DNA of 64,000 nt from G963667855 sp963667855 (GTDB taxonomy: Bacteria; Planctomycetota; Phycisphaerae; UBA1845). Location: the NCBI GenBank assembly GCA_963667855.2, contig CAXXKI010000020.1, positions 137,913 through 201,912 on the forward strand, given 5' to 3'. This document shows, one piece after another, positions 32,860 through 42,449 of the stretch (position 1 is its first letter; the number at the start of each line of letters is the position of its first letter). Position numbers and translations under genes: made by a program. The notes below the pieces were generated by a model. The model had not been told where the DNA came from. It saw only the letters and a list, made by a program, of their open reading frames with translations, and did not search any database.

Positions 32860-34506
32860 TCAGGATTCCACAACAAAAGAATCCGAAGCGTCTTCATCAC
32901 GAATCGCGGTCAGATCCGCAGGCCGGGTCAACATACCCGACGAAAAACCAAGCTCCGTCCGCGCAGCCAGCCAGACCTTCAACTGGTCATACGCTACCGG
33001 ATGATTTCCCAACCGCCCGATCTCGATAGCGGCTGCGGCATTTCCCAGGTACGACGCCTGCACTATCCCCGCACCGGCCGCCAGTGCCAGGCTGGTGGCA
33101 GCGAGCATCGCGTCACCGCACCCTAAACGATCGAGACATCTATCCGCAAACGATGGGAAGTGTTCACTATGTAACCGGTCACACCACTGGGGAGAACGTG
33201 GATCCTGACTGGGCCGGTCGAACACTACCAAACCTCTCTTGCCCAACGTACACAACAAATGCCGAGCCTGGTTCCGGTTTATCAGGTGATAAGCTACCGA
33301 AGAAAGCCCCGCTTCAAAATCGTGTAGTGTATTTCGCAATTCGCGCTCAGTGGGACAAAGCAGATCAACGTTGCGGAAATTAAGCAGGTTACCGCGAGAA
33401 CCGCTGACATCGGCGGCAATAATCGGCACGTTTGCCCGTAAACAGGGAAGAACTCTTTCAAGCAGGGACGAAGTAACCGTTCCATAACCGAAGTCGCAGA
33501 TAATCACAACATCGAGCTGCCGCGAACGCTGCTCAAGAATCGCCGAGTACTTCTTTTCCGCCCAGGAATCCAATGGAACGATGCCTCCGGACTCCACTTT
33601 AAACACCTTGTTCTCTTCCACCAGGTATCTGGTTTTCTCAACCAGTGATTCACGAGATGCAACCGAGCAGAATTCAACTCCCTCGGCAGACAACACTTCC
33701 CGGGCAATTCCTCCCAGTTCATCTTCAGCACCGTTACTGACCAGAAAAGTCTTCGCACCCAGCGCCGCGGCGTGCCTCGCTACTATCGCAGCTCCGCCCA
33801 CATAGCGCTTTTCCTCCAGCTGGGCAAGAGAAAGCATCGGAGACTCGGAAGCCACATCGATCGCGTCACAAAAAACATATCGATCGATTATGATATCCCC
33901 AACCACTCCAACGCGGAGAGATTGAAACTTATCAAGAACATCCGTAAGCGACGATTGAGAAATATCATGCCTGCGGCAGACCAGCTTCAACCGTTCGTTT
34001 TTAAGCTCCCGCTCCCCGGGCATGGAAGCCGCCAGCGCCGTGGAACTGAAAACCACGTCACCGCTGGAAAAGATAACCCGCCCGCCGTGTTCTTCCACGA
34101 TGGTACGCTCGGTCTGAAAACGCGCATCGTAGGAGGTCTCGTATTCCCGCCCCTTGACGTACACGTCCGGGCGAATCGCCTGCAAAATCTTCGCCGCCGT
34201 GGGAGCGGGGTCTATACAGACAAAGTCCACAAACTCCAACGCGGCCAAACTCTCGGCGCGAAGCTCTTCAGGAATGTAGGGGCTCTGGTCCCCCTTATTT
34301 ATTTCCGAATCGCCGGTAAGCGTAACCACAAGGATGTCACCCTGGCGACTGGCGAATTCCAGGTAACGGATATGGCCGGGATGAACAATATCGAAACAGC
34401 CATGACATTGAACAACGGTACTTCCGTCATCGCGGCGACTGCCCAGCAACTCCAGCAACCGGGGAAGATCAACGACCTTGCGCTTGTATCTGTTATGTCC
34501 GTTCAT
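32860..34506 (-). CDS. bifunctional HldE-like protein: nucleotidyltransferase then PfkB kinase
   Basis: A 548-residue fusion of the two activities used to make ADP-heptose for LPS. The N-terminal domain is a cytidylyltransferase-type nucleotidyltransferase with CHGCFDIVHPGHIRYLEFA (HxGH at residues 42-45) and a VYVKGREYE segment. From about residue 190 comes a PfkB sugar kinase with GDIIIDRYVFCDAIDVASES, YVGGAAIVARHAAALG and the catalytic DRLGCGDAMLA. In E. coli HldE the kinase precedes the transferase, so the domain order here is reversed. Given LptF/LptG next door, a heptose or related sugar for LPS is likely; the exact sugar is not shown. Confidence 0.86.
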   Translation of the reverse strand: MNGHNRYKRKVVDLPRLLELLGSRRDDGSTVVQCHGCFDIVHPGHIRYLEFASRQGDILVVTLTGDSEINKGDQSPYIPEELRAESLAALEFVDFVCIDPAPTAAKILQAIRPDVYVKGREYETSYDARFQTERTIVEEHGGRVIFSSGDVVFSSTALAASMPGERELKNERLKLVCRRHDISQSSLTDVLDKFQSLRVGVVGDIIIDRYVFCDAIDVASESPMLSLAQLEEKRYVGGAAIVARHAAALGAKTFLVSNGAEDELGGIAREVLSAEGVEFCSVASRESLVEKTRYLVEENKVFKVESGGIVPLDSWAEKKYSAILEQRSRQLDVVIICDFGYGTVTSSLLERVLPCLRANVPIIAADVSGSRGNLLNFRNVDLLCPTERELRNTLHDFEAGLSSVAYHLINRNQARHLLCTLGKRGLVVFDRPSQDPRSPQWCDRLHSEHFPSFADRCLDRLGCGDAMLAATSLALAAGAGIVQASYLGNAAAAIEIGRLGNHPVAYDQLKVWLAARTELGFSSGMLTRPADLTAIRDEDASDSFVVES

Positions 34507-34782
34507 GGTCCAATTCGGACTCCGAATCCCCGACGCCCAGTGTTGGCCGCATATATATTATCGGTCCTATACCCCTTCTAGTCGATAAAAAACGCCGTTT
34601 TTACCGTTTCTGTTGCTTTTCAGACCCGAATACCTACCATATTTCGATCCGCCAAACAATCGACGAGGAGCGTACGGTGGCGTAAAGAGCAGACAGTTAA
34701 CCAATCCTGGTCTCGAAAGGGGCGAGGTACCCGGACAGGCAGACCAGAATTCCAGTAACGGATTGCGAGAAGTTAATCAACC

Positions 34783-36414
34783 ATGCTTTGGACGCTGCAA
34801 AAGTATATCTTCCGAGAAATGGGCAAGACTTTCCTGCTCACATCAATAGGCCTGATTGTAATCATCGGCTTGGGCGGCGGCGTAAAGAACATGATCGAAC
34901 TGGAGGGTATTAACGCCCTGCAACTACTCAAGATCATGGGGCTTGTGCTTCCGGTTGCGGCCTCCCTTACTTTGCCAATCGCAGCACTATACTCGGCCAC
35001 CGTCACCTACGGACGATTAAGCGCGGACAACGAACTGGTGGCCTGCCGTAGCGGGGGTATAAACCTTCACGTTCTCTTTCTTCCCACAATCGTGATCAGC
35101 CTGGTTTCAGCGATAATTACCTTTTTCTGTATCAACTTCATAATCCCCAGCATGGTCATGAACCTGGAAAACTTTATGAAAGATGACTTGGCCAGCCTGG
35201 CGAAGCACCGATTATCCACTCCAGATCGTTTACCTCTGGGCGAGGGAAGATATCGAATATACGCAGACGGTACAGAGGCCGTCCGCGCCCCGAACGATGA
35301 ACCGGATAAAGCCCCCACCAGACTCAAACTTACCGGCGTGGCTTTTCTCGAAATGGACGGTAATGAATGGACCCGATTCGGCACAACCGAATCAATACAG
35401 ATAGAGTTCGACACCTCGGAACAACGGAACACGATTACCGCGGAGATGAATGGGCTCAGCCTGTACGACGCGAAAACCGGTCGATATTCCGATTTTGAAC
35501 ATGAGTCCATCGGCAAGTTTCCCATACCCGGCGGACTGCCGTTGAAGGTTGCCTGGCTCGATCTGGGCGGCTTACTGCGCTACCGTTCGCAACCGTCATT
35601 ATGGCCCAAGATCGATAAAGACGTTGCCCTGCTCCGCCTCATAGTCGCTCAAGCGGACTTCTACCGTGATCTGAACGAACAGTTCAGAGAAACGGGACAG
35701 GTGGTTTTCGGTGACAACAAAGTACGCTACACCATTACCGCGAATACCGTTATCCCCGACCTGGAGGACAACTGCCCGCGATATGAAGGTGATGTAACCA
35801 TCACCGAAACCCGACACGATGGAGTGAGGAAAGCTACGGCAGACTGGGCGATGTTGAAAGTCTCCCATTCCGCCAGCAAGAACAGTGTCCAGGTTTATAT
35901 CGAAGCAAATGATAACGTTCGGATCGTCAACAGCAGGAATCCGGATATGGTCATCAGCCGAACGCGGGAACGGTTCGAGCCGGCGGACATCCCCGAAGTA
36001 ATGCTGCAGAAGGCTCTGGCCGAACCTACCAAAAAACTGCTGGAAAACAACGGCCGAACCCTGGGAAGAGGAACACTGGCCGACAAGCAGCGCGATAAAG
36101 TTGTCTACGCCGTCAGTAAATTATCCCGAAAGATAACTGGTGTACTACATTCCAGACTGGCGTTCAGTATCAGCGTTTTTGTTCTGGTGATCATGGGAGC
36201 TGCCCTGGGAATCGTTTTCCGCGGCTCACAGGTTCTGGTGGCGTTCGGCATCAGCTTTATCCCGTCCCTGTTCGTTATTACCACAATCATCATGGGAAAA
36301 CAGCTGATCGACAAACCGAACACGGTAGCTGTCGGAGTCATGGTAATCTGGCTGGGAATCATAGTGATGGGCATAATCGACACATACGTGCTGTGCAAAG
36401 TGGTACGAAGATAG
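34783..36414 (+). CDS. lptF: LptF/LptG family LPS export permease (first)
   Basis: A 543-residue YjgP/YjgQ permease, longer than the E. coli proteins (about 360), because of an enlarged periplasmic beta domain. Three N-terminal helices are visible (FLLTSIGLIVIIGLGGGVKN; GLVLPVAASLTLPIAALYSA; LPTIVISLVSAIITFFCINF), and three more at the C-terminus (AFSISVFVLVIMGAALGIVF; FGISFIPSLFVITTIIMG; VMVIWLGIIVMGIIDTYVL). With LptG and an LptB ATPase it extracts LPS from the inner membrane. It is followed by a second family member after 27 bases. The lptF/lptG assignment by position is tentative. Confidence 0.88.
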   Translation: MLWTLQKYIFREMGKTFLLTSIGLIVIIGLGGGVKNMIELEGINALQLLKIMGLVLPVAASLTLPIAALYSATVTYGRLSADNELVACRSGGINLHVLFLPTIVISLVSAIITFFCINFIIPSMVMNLENFMKDDLASLAKHRLSTPDRLPLGEGRYRIYADGTEAVRAPNDEPDKAPTRLKLTGVAFLEMDGNEWTRFGTTESIQIEFDTSEQRNTITAEMNGLSLYDAKTGRYSDFEHESIGKFPIPGGLPLKVAWLDLGGLLRYRSQPSLWPKIDKDVALLRLIVAQADFYRDLNEQFRETGQVVFGDNKVRYTITANTVIPDLEDNCPRYEGDVTITETRHDGVRKATADWAMLKVSHSASKNSVQVYIEANDNVRIVNSRNPDMVISRTRERFEPADIPEVMLQKALAEPTKKLLENNGRTLGRGTLADKQRDKVVYAVSKLSRKITGVLHSRLAFSISVFVLVIMGAALGIVFRGSQVLVAFGISFIPSLFVITTIIMGKQLIDKPNTVAVGVMVIWLGIIVMGIIDTYVLCKVVRR

Positions 36415-36441
36415 AGAAAAGGATTCTGAAACAGGCAATCA

Positions 36442-37551
36442 ATGGCTACTCTCGACAGATACATACTTAAAGGCCTATTGGTCAATTACCTCATAGCTAT
36501 CGGGGTAATGATGAGCCTGTACATAGTCCTCGACCTGTTCTTCAACATGGACGAATTCACCGAGAACGTCGGAGGCACAACCCAGATCCTCCTGGATATC
36601 GCCAGCTTCTACGGGAACAGGGTTTTTCTGTATTTCTCCCAATTATCAGGCGTAATCACCCTTTTCGCCTGCCTGATCACCGTTTCCCGAATGCGGCAAC
36701 AGAACGAATTGACCGCCGTCCTCGCTTCCGGCGTAAGCCTGTATCGTATTGCTGCTCCTGTACTGGGTTTCGCAATAGCCACAACCGCCCTGTGGTGGGT
36801 GAATACCGAAGTATTTATTCCATCCATTGCCCACAAACTCGCCCGAAGGCATGATGACGCCAGAGGCTTAAAGACTTTCGGCGTTTATTTCCTGCAGGAT
36901 CGCGATAACGCGTTGCTATGCGCTCAGAAATATGTCCCGGGCGAAGAAATACTGAAGCGAGTGCTGATCCTTAAAAGAGATAAAAACGGCTCCTTCGAAA
37001 GCTGGATACAGGCTGAACAGGGCACCTGGAAAGCACCGGTACCCGGTGTTTCCCCCGGCGGCTGGCAACTCGACCGCGGGTTGGAGTGCAAGCGCAGCGC
37101 CGAACCGAAAGACACTCTTGCCCCAGAGGGCGCTTTCAAACAGGAACTGATCGATTTTTACGCAAGTAATCTCGATCCCCAGACAATTGAATTGAGGCAA
37201 TCCACCAGTTGGATCCGTTTCCTCAGCTCAAAAAATCTCGACCAGCTCAGCCACACGTTAGATGGACACATGCTCCAGCAGGTTCATAACGCCAAACACA
37301 CTCGGGTTACCACACCGATTATCTCTCTACTGATGCTGGCTTTGGGTTTGCCATTCGTCCTGGATCGGATACCGGCCGGCGTGCTTGCCGCCGGCGGAAA
37401 GAGTCTCCTGCTCTGCGGTACCTGCTTCCTGGCAATGTTCCTGACCCAGAATTTGAGCAGTGAAGGTAATCTTTCCGCCTTACCCGCATGGATACCGGTT
37501 ATGGTATTTACTCCCATATCCGTCGTCCTTTTCGATCGAATGCGCACCTAG
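36442..37551 (+). CDS. lptG: LptF/LptG family LPS export permease (second)
   Basis: A 369-residue second YjgP/YjgQ permease. It opens DRYILKGLLVNYLIAIGVMM, followed by VITLFACLITVSRMRQQNEL, the conserved cytosolic helix contacting LptB, and ends with helices ISLLMLALGLPFVLDRI and LLLCGTCFLAMFLTQNL. The size matches canonical LptG. It pairs with the upstream permease as a heterodimer. The lptB, lptA and lptC genes are not in this window. A palindromic repeat follows the stop codon. Confidence 0.9.
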   Translation: MATLDRYILKGLLVNYLIAIGVMMSLYIVLDLFFNMDEFTENVGGTTQILLDIASFYGNRVFLYFSQLSGVITLFACLITVSRMRQQNELTAVLASGVSLYRIAAPVLGFAIATTALWWVNTEVFIPSIAHKLARRHDDARGLKTFGVYFLQDRDNALLCAQKYVPGEEILKRVLILKRDKNGSFESWIQAEQGTWKAPVPGVSPGGWQLDRGLECKRSAEPKDTLAPEGAFKQELIDFYASNLDPQTIELRQSTSWIRFLSSKNLDQLSHTLDGHMLQQVHNAKHTRVTTPIISLLMLALGLPFVLDRIPAGVLAAGGKSLLLCGTCFLAMFLTQNLSSEGNLSALPAWIPVMVFTPISVVLFDRMRT

Positions 37552-37559
37552 CATAAGGG

Positions 37560-37578
37560 GGCGGGCGTCTCGCCCGCC
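37560..37578. repeat. GC-rich REP-like palindrome after lptG
   Basis: GGCGGGCG TCT CGCCCGCC: an eight-base-pair stem with a three-base loop, nine bases past the lptG stop. The same layout with different arm bases occurs at 57545 and 57637. It may protect mRNA ends or act as a weak terminator. Confidence 0.6.
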
Positions 37579-37756
37579 TGGTAGTTCAAAAAGCAGCTAA
37601 TCACCAACAGTCAATCCTCCCTGCACAACTTTCCGACAAAAACTTGAAACCTGCGATCCGTGTATCGGTATAATCAGGTTGACAAGGCCGCAGCCTGAAC
37701 AACTGGCTGCTCAGCGGAAATCCGCAACCGGAAACAATTCGACAGGAGAATCCATA

Positions 37757-38761
37757 ATGACTCCGTTAAGCCATCCCCACAGATGCGTTTTATTTTCAAC
37801 GGTCATTGCCGGAATCACGCTTGTACTCACACAAGCAGCCAATGCCCAACAACCATCCAAACCTCACCCAAACGATACTGCAACCCAAAACAATCAACAG
37901 CATGAACAAACGCTCGACAACAATACAGATTGGGATAAGCTTGATTTCGGATACGATGATGAACCCCCGGTAGATTTCTACGAACGCCACTGGAGAAGGC
38001 ACACCCGCTTCTACAGACCTCACCGGTTTTCCCATCCGGACATAAGGCGGCGATTCGGACACACACCTCGCTATTACCGATATCGCCCGGATCCCTATTA
38101 CGATGAATATCCCTATTCAGGATACTACGAGGAGGGCGTAGCCTTGTACCTGCAAGGCCGGCACGATGAACGCAAGTATAGAGACTGGAAAAAACGACAC
38201 GATAAAGGAAAAAAAGCATTCGCCGCATCAATAACTAACGGCGTCCGCATGTTCCAGGAAGCGGACTACCAGAACGCCGCCCGGCAATTCCTGCTGGCTG
38301 CCAGGTTGAACCAGGGCGACCCGGCCAGCAGACTGCACGGCGCATACGCACTGGTCGCTATCGGTAATTACGAAAAAGCCGCCGACATGGTGTACGAGGC
38401 CATCAAACTGCAATCCAAACTGCCCTACCTGCCGTTGGACATACGCAGCGAGTACGGCCGGGAAGCGGACTATCAAACGCATTTCGATCAGCTCGAGAAA
38501 TTCACAAACGAAACAAAAGACAACCCACGACTCTGGCTACTACTTGGATTTTACCAATATTACTCGGACAACCCGTCTGACGCCATGGATTCCATGAACA
38601 GGGCCAGAGAACTGTCTCCCCGCGACCGGGTAATAATGGTTTTCTATGATGCGGTGGAACTGGCTAACCCTTCCGTACCTCCACCGGCCACTGATCCCAA
38701 AAACGCCGAAGAGACAAAAAAAGAAACAAAAACAAATGACGAACGAAATTCCCAGGATTGA
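37757..38761 (+). CDS. exported TPR-like protein
   Basis: A 334-residue exported protein. A signal peptide ends near VLTQAANA. Residues 60-120 are rich in Arg, Tyr, Pro and His (RHWRRHTRFYRPHRFSHP; RYYRYRPDPYYDEYPYS), a low-complexity basic segment. Residues about 150-310 form tetratricopeptide-like helices (MFQEADYQNAARQFLLAARL; YALVAIGNYEKAADMVYEAI; LLGFYQYYSDNPSDAMDSMN). The C-terminus is Lys/Glu-rich. The ATG at 37757 has AGGAG eight bases upstream. A periplasmic scaffold is likely; no partner is known. tdk follows on the same strand after 66 bases. Confidence 0.65.
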   Translation: MTPLSHPHRCVLFSTVIAGITLVLTQAANAQQPSKPHPNDTATQNNQQHEQTLDNNTDWDKLDFGYDDEPPVDFYERHWRRHTRFYRPHRFSHPDIRRRFGHTPRYYRYRPDPYYDEYPYSGYYEEGVALYLQGRHDERKYRDWKKRHDKGKKAFAASITNGVRMFQEADYQNAARQFLLAARLNQGDPASRLHGAYALVAIGNYEKAADMVYEAIKLQSKLPYLPLDIRSEYGREADYQTHFDQLEKFTNETKDNPRLWLLLGFYQYYSDNPSDAMDSMNRARELSPRDRVIMVFYDAVELANPSVPPPATDPKNAEETKKETKTNDERNSQD

Positions 38762-38827
38762 TGCCGAAAATCCTTTTTTTGAATCCTCTTCACAATCGGC
38801 TCGCCTGATGGCACAATCTCCGGAGTG

Positions 38828-39433
38828 ATGACAGAACCGAAACAACAGGAATCCCCTGATCAACCAACCAGCGGCATTATCGAGCTGATCGCCGGCTGCA
38901 TGTTCAGCGGAAAAACTACGGCCATGCTCCACCTGCTTCGCGAGGAGACGGCCGATACCATCCTCGTCGTTAAACACGCTAAGGATAAACGATACTCCAG
39001 ATGCCAGATCGTCACCCACGACGGAGACGGGTGCGAAGCTGCCATCGCCATATCCTCACAGGATATACTCGACCAGGTAGCCGACAGAACCCAAGTCGTG
39101 GCAATTGATGAAGGGCATTTCTACGACGACGACTTCCCCGAGGTATGCAAAAAACTGGCCGACGCCGGCAAAAGGGTAATCGTCACCAGTCTGGATCTGG
39201 ATATGTGGGGCCAACCTTTCCAAACCATCGAGAAAGTTAAAGGATATGCAGGCGTAGTCCGTATCCAGCGAGCCGTATGTGCCGCATGCGGCCTGCCGGC
39301 AACCCGCACCCACCGAAAGACACCAATAGTAAACCGTAACCTGGTCGGCGGTTCTGCCGACTTTGAACCAAGATGCGAATCGTGCTGGTCGCCGCCGCCA
39401 GAGACACATATTGACAGCAACGAGATGGCTTAA
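38828..39433 (+). CDS. tdk: thymidine kinase (type II)
   Basis: A 201-residue type II thymidine kinase, which phosphorylates thymidine for salvage. The P-loop is IAGCMFSGKTTAML, the Walker B-like segment is VVAIDEGHFY (usually DEAQFF), and the lasso zinc site is CAACG with CESCW. The ATG at 38828 follows a GTG at 38825, and either could start. Its last four bases overlap the end of aroB, which runs the other way. Confidence 0.93.
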   Translation: MTEPKQQESPDQPTSGIIELIAGCMFSGKTTAMLHLLREETADTILVVKHAKDKRYSRCQIVTHDGDGCEAAIAISSQDILDQVADRTQVVAIDEGHFYDDDFPEVCKKLADAGKRVIVTSLDLDMWGQPFQTIEKVKGYAGVVRIQRAVCAACGLPATRTHRKTPIVNRNLVGGSADFEPRCESCWSPPPETHIDSNEMA

Positions 39434-40515
39434 GGACTAATAACGGCAATAGCCTCCCGAATCAGCGACTCCTCAATGTCGTCACGAATGACCGTCTTGC
39501 CCAGGCCATCGAGAAGAACCCAGCGCCGCTTGCCCTTCAAAACTTTTTTATCCCCAAACGTGAATGCCGATACGGCCTCTATATCCATAGGCTTCGGCGT
39601 GACAATCGGAAGATTAAAAAGCTTCAGCACAGCACATATGCGCTCAACTTCGGACTGTTCAAGCAAACCCAGCTCGCGAGAAATGTGCGCCGCGGCAACC
39701 ATCCCCAGACCAACCCCCTCACCATGACGCAGCCGGTAATCAAACCAGCTTTCCACCGCATGGCCAATAGTATGACCAAAGTTGAGAATAGCTCGACGCC
39801 CGTGCTCCTGCTCATCGCTTTCCACAACACCCGCTTTGATTCTCAGGTTTCGATCAACCAAATCGGCCATCACATCAGCATCGACCGCGTTTATCTTCTC
39901 CGCCTGATCTTCGTGCCAGGCAAGAAATCCTTCATCACAGATCAAAGCGTGCTTGATCGATTCGGCTAACCCTGAAGCAATGTCCCGAGCCTGCAAAGTC
40001 TGTAGGCACTTCGTATCTACCGCAACCAATTCGGCATGATGAAACGCCCCAACCAGGTTCTTACCCGCTGGATGGTTTATAGCGGTCTTGCCGCCAATTG
40101 AAGCATCAACATCCGCTTCCACGGTTGTCGGACAGGTAACGTAACGAACGCCCCGCATCCAGGTGGCTGCCGCGAAACCGGTTAAATCGCTAACCACCCC
40201 ACCTCCCAGCGCCAGTAACAAACCATCGCGAGATAACCTCGCTTCCCCAAGCCCCTCATATATCAGGTTGAGCTGCTCCAGCGATTTCGATTCATCACCA
40301 GGTGCAAAGGTATGCAAAACGGTTTGAATCCCAGCTTCTTCCAGACTGCGTAAAACCGTATCCGCATACAATCCCGCTACGGTTGTATCTGAACATACAA
40401 ACACTAGTTGTGGTGCGTCGAGCGCTGAAACCCACTTCCCAATGTAGTTAAGGCCACCGGGTTGGATAATTATTTCAGATTCACCACGCGAAAATTTCAG
40501 TATCAATTCATCCAT
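39430..40515 (-). CDS. aroB: 3-dehydroquinate synthase
   Basis: A 361-residue AroB, second enzyme of the shikimate pathway (DAHP to 3-dehydroquinate), NAD- and zinc-dependent. NAD-binding GGGVVSDLTGFAAATWMRGV, PTTVEADVDASIGGKTAIN, NLVGAFHHAELVAVD and the zinc ligands in NFGHTIGHAVE and RHGEGVGLGM are all intact. The 3' end overlaps tdk by four bases tail to tail, leaving no room for a terminator between them. Confidence 0.96.
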   Translation of the reverse strand: MDELILKFSRGESEIIIQPGGLNYIGKWVSALDAPQLVFVCSDTTVAGLYADTVLRSLEEAGIQTVLHTFAPGDESKSLEQLNLIYEGLGEARLSRDGLLLALGGGVVSDLTGFAAATWMRGVRYVTCPTTVEADVDASIGGKTAINHPAGKNLVGAFHHAELVAVDTKCLQTLQARDIASGLAESIKHALICDEGFLAWHEDQAEKINAVDADVMADLVDRNLRIKAGVVESDEQEHGRRAILNFGHTIGHAVESWFDYRLRHGEGVGLGMVAAAHISRELGLLEQSEVERICAVLKLFNLPIVTPKPMDIEAVSAFTFGDKKVLKGKRRWVLLDGLGKTVIRDDIEESLIREAIAVISP

Positions 40516-40891
40516 CGTTTTTCCACCGGTAATCTATTACCTGACAAGGAGTTACACGCCATTAAACTCAAAACACCCACCTGTGAGAACTTGTCAAAAA
40601 GCCGCGATAAGGACCGGTAACCTTGAATTTCACGTAATTTCTTGTACTATAACTGTTTGCAGTGATGATGCCACCAATATAGAGGATCAGGTTATCTGAA
40701 CTTGAATCCACTTAAAGGCGTAGTAGAGAGAGATTAAGAAACTACCTGACGCTGCGTCATGCTACCGTGCGGAATGGTGGCGGCATTATCAGAACCAAAA
40801 ACAAGCTGGCAGGTTTTGGACCGAACCACGAAGTTGCAGCCGCGCGCTAACTCAGCCAGTAAACCGCGAATCTCCGGATTGAGTTATCAAT
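40516..40891. other. 376-base divergent intergenic region
   Basis: Between aroB (-) and folC (+). It should carry both promoters. TATAAC near 40650 is a possible -10 for folC, but the best -35 (TTGAAT) is too far away. A short plus-strand frame from 40759 overlaps the folC start in another frame and is not called. Confidence 0.35.
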
Positions 40892-42406
40892 ATGTCACAT
40901 ACAATAACCTCAACTACGAAGCCTGTAACACAAAACAAAAGAAGCGGCCCAGCAAAACCTTCCAGCTCGAAAGCAAGCAAAGCACGTTTTCGAACCTATC
41001 GCTCAGCCATCAACTTCTTAAAAAGTACGACTAACTACGAAAACCTGCCACCGGCAAACTATACCCGCCGTAATTTTAACCTTACCAGAATGGGCAAGAT
41101 TCTGGAAAAGTTAGATAACCCCGAAAAGAAAATGAAGACGGTACACATCGCGGGTACCAAGGGCAAGGGTAGTACGGCCACCATGGTTGCCTGCATGCTG
41201 CGTAACTGTGGATACAAAGTGGGGCTGTACACATCCCCCCACCTTCTTTCCGTCTGCGAACGAATGACTATTAACGGCGAACCGCCAAGCGAAAAGGAAT
41301 TCGCTCGGGTTCTCTCCCGTACAGCGGTAGCCTCTGAAGAAATTAACCAGACTGACGATAGCCAGAAAGAAACACCAACAACCAGATCAAGAATTACTGG
41401 AAGACGAAACGCGGACAGAGATCATAATCCAACTTTCTTTGAATTGATCACCGCGTCCGCTTTCCTCTGGTTCGCTGAAAACGAGGTCGAAGTCGCGGTA
41501 ATCGAAGCCGGATTGGGCGGCAGGCTCGACTCCACCAACCTTATCACGCCTGAAGTGTGTGCGATTACCAGTATCAGCTACGACCACATTCCTCAACTCG
41601 GCTCAACACTGACTGCAATCGCAGAAGAGAAAGCCGGAATAATCAAGGAAGGAATTCCGGTCGTCAGCGCCCCCCAACGCCCCGAAGTAGTCGAGGTACT
41701 AAAAAACGCGGCTTCCAAAATGGATGCGCCTATCTGCTTCCCCGGCGAGGATAACGAATTCAGCTATCGGTTCGAGTCCAACCGGATCGTAGGCCCACAC
41801 ACCAGGCTGTCACTAACAACCCAGCGAAGTCGTTTCGAACACTTGCAGGTTCCTCTGCCAGGCGAGCATCAGGCCATTAATTGCAGCGTCGCCCTCTCCA
41901 TGATGGACGCACTGAAATCACGGGGATTTGAAATCGACGACCAGAAAGCCATCGAAGGATTAGCACAAGTAAACCTTCGAGGCCGCATGGAAATAATCCA
42001 CAACGAACCGCGAATCCTGGTAGATGGTGCTCACAATGCCGCCAGCGTCGAGGCTTTGATGCGGGCTATCGGGCAAACCGTCCCTTACGATTCCATGGTG
42101 GTTATCTTCGCCTGCCAGAAGGATAAGGATATCCCCGGAATGCTGCGACACGTCCAGCTTGGCGCGGATAAGATAATATTCACTACCTCGGGTACAGCCC
42201 GTTCCGCCGATCCGGAGGAATTGCTGCACATGTTCCAGGAAACCTGCGGAAAGATGGCCCAGGTGGCTGACACGCTGGAAGAAGCGGTTGAGATTGCCCG
42301 TAGTGCCTGCACCAGGGAAGACCTCATCTGCATCACCGGCTCGTTCTACATCGTGGGGCAAGCGACCCGAAAACTGAGCCTGCTGACCGCTCAACAGAAT
42401 TCCTGA
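40892..42406 (+). CDS. folC: folylpolyglutamate / dihydrofolate synthase
   Basis: A 504-residue Mur-ligase-fold enzyme adding glutamate to folates. P-loop HIAGTKGKGSTATMVACML, then GLYTSPHLLSVCERM, FFELITASAFLWFAE, EAGLGGRLDSTN, the Mg/His region SYDHIPQLGSTLTAIAEEKA and ILVDGAHNAASVEAL are all in place. Two additions lengthen it beyond the usual 430: a basic Ser/Thr-rich N-terminal extension of about 30 residues and a polar insert near 150-175 (SQKETPTTRSRITGRRNADR). The start has no clear Shine-Dalgarno; a later start would cut into the conserved SAINFL helix. Confidence 0.92.
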   Translation: MSHTITSTTKPVTQNKRSGPAKPSSSKASKARFRTYRSAINFLKSTTNYENLPPANYTRRNFNLTRMGKILEKLDNPEKKMKTVHIAGTKGKGSTATMVACMLRNCGYKVGLYTSPHLLSVCERMTINGEPPSEKEFARVLSRTAVASEEINQTDDSQKETPTTRSRITGRRNADRDHNPTFFELITASAFLWFAENEVEVAVIEAGLGGRLDSTNLITPEVCAITSISYDHIPQLGSTLTAIAEEKAGIIKEGIPVVSAPQRPEVVEVLKNAASKMDAPICFPGEDNEFSYRFESNRIVGPHTRLSLTTQRSRFEHLQVPLPGEHQAINCSVALSMMDALKSRGFEIDDQKAIEGLAQVNLRGRMEIIHNEPRILVDGAHNAASVEALMRAIGQTVPYDSMVVIFACQKDKDIPGMLRHVQLGADKIIFTTSGTARSADPEELLHMFQETCGKMAQVADTLEEAVEIARSACTREDLICITGSFYIVGQATRKLSLLTAQQNS

Positions 42407-42419
42407 GATGATTAATCCC

Positions 42420-42449
42420 AAAGACTCCGGTCGGCCCCGGAGTCTTTTT
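42420..42449. terminator. bidirectional terminator between folC and methyltransferase
   Basis: An 11-base-pair perfect stem, AAAGACTCCGG and CCGGAGTCTTT, with loop TCGGCC and T residues following on the plus strand. It ends folC (+), and its mirror image on the minus strand may end the convergent methyltransferase gene. Confidence 0.85.
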
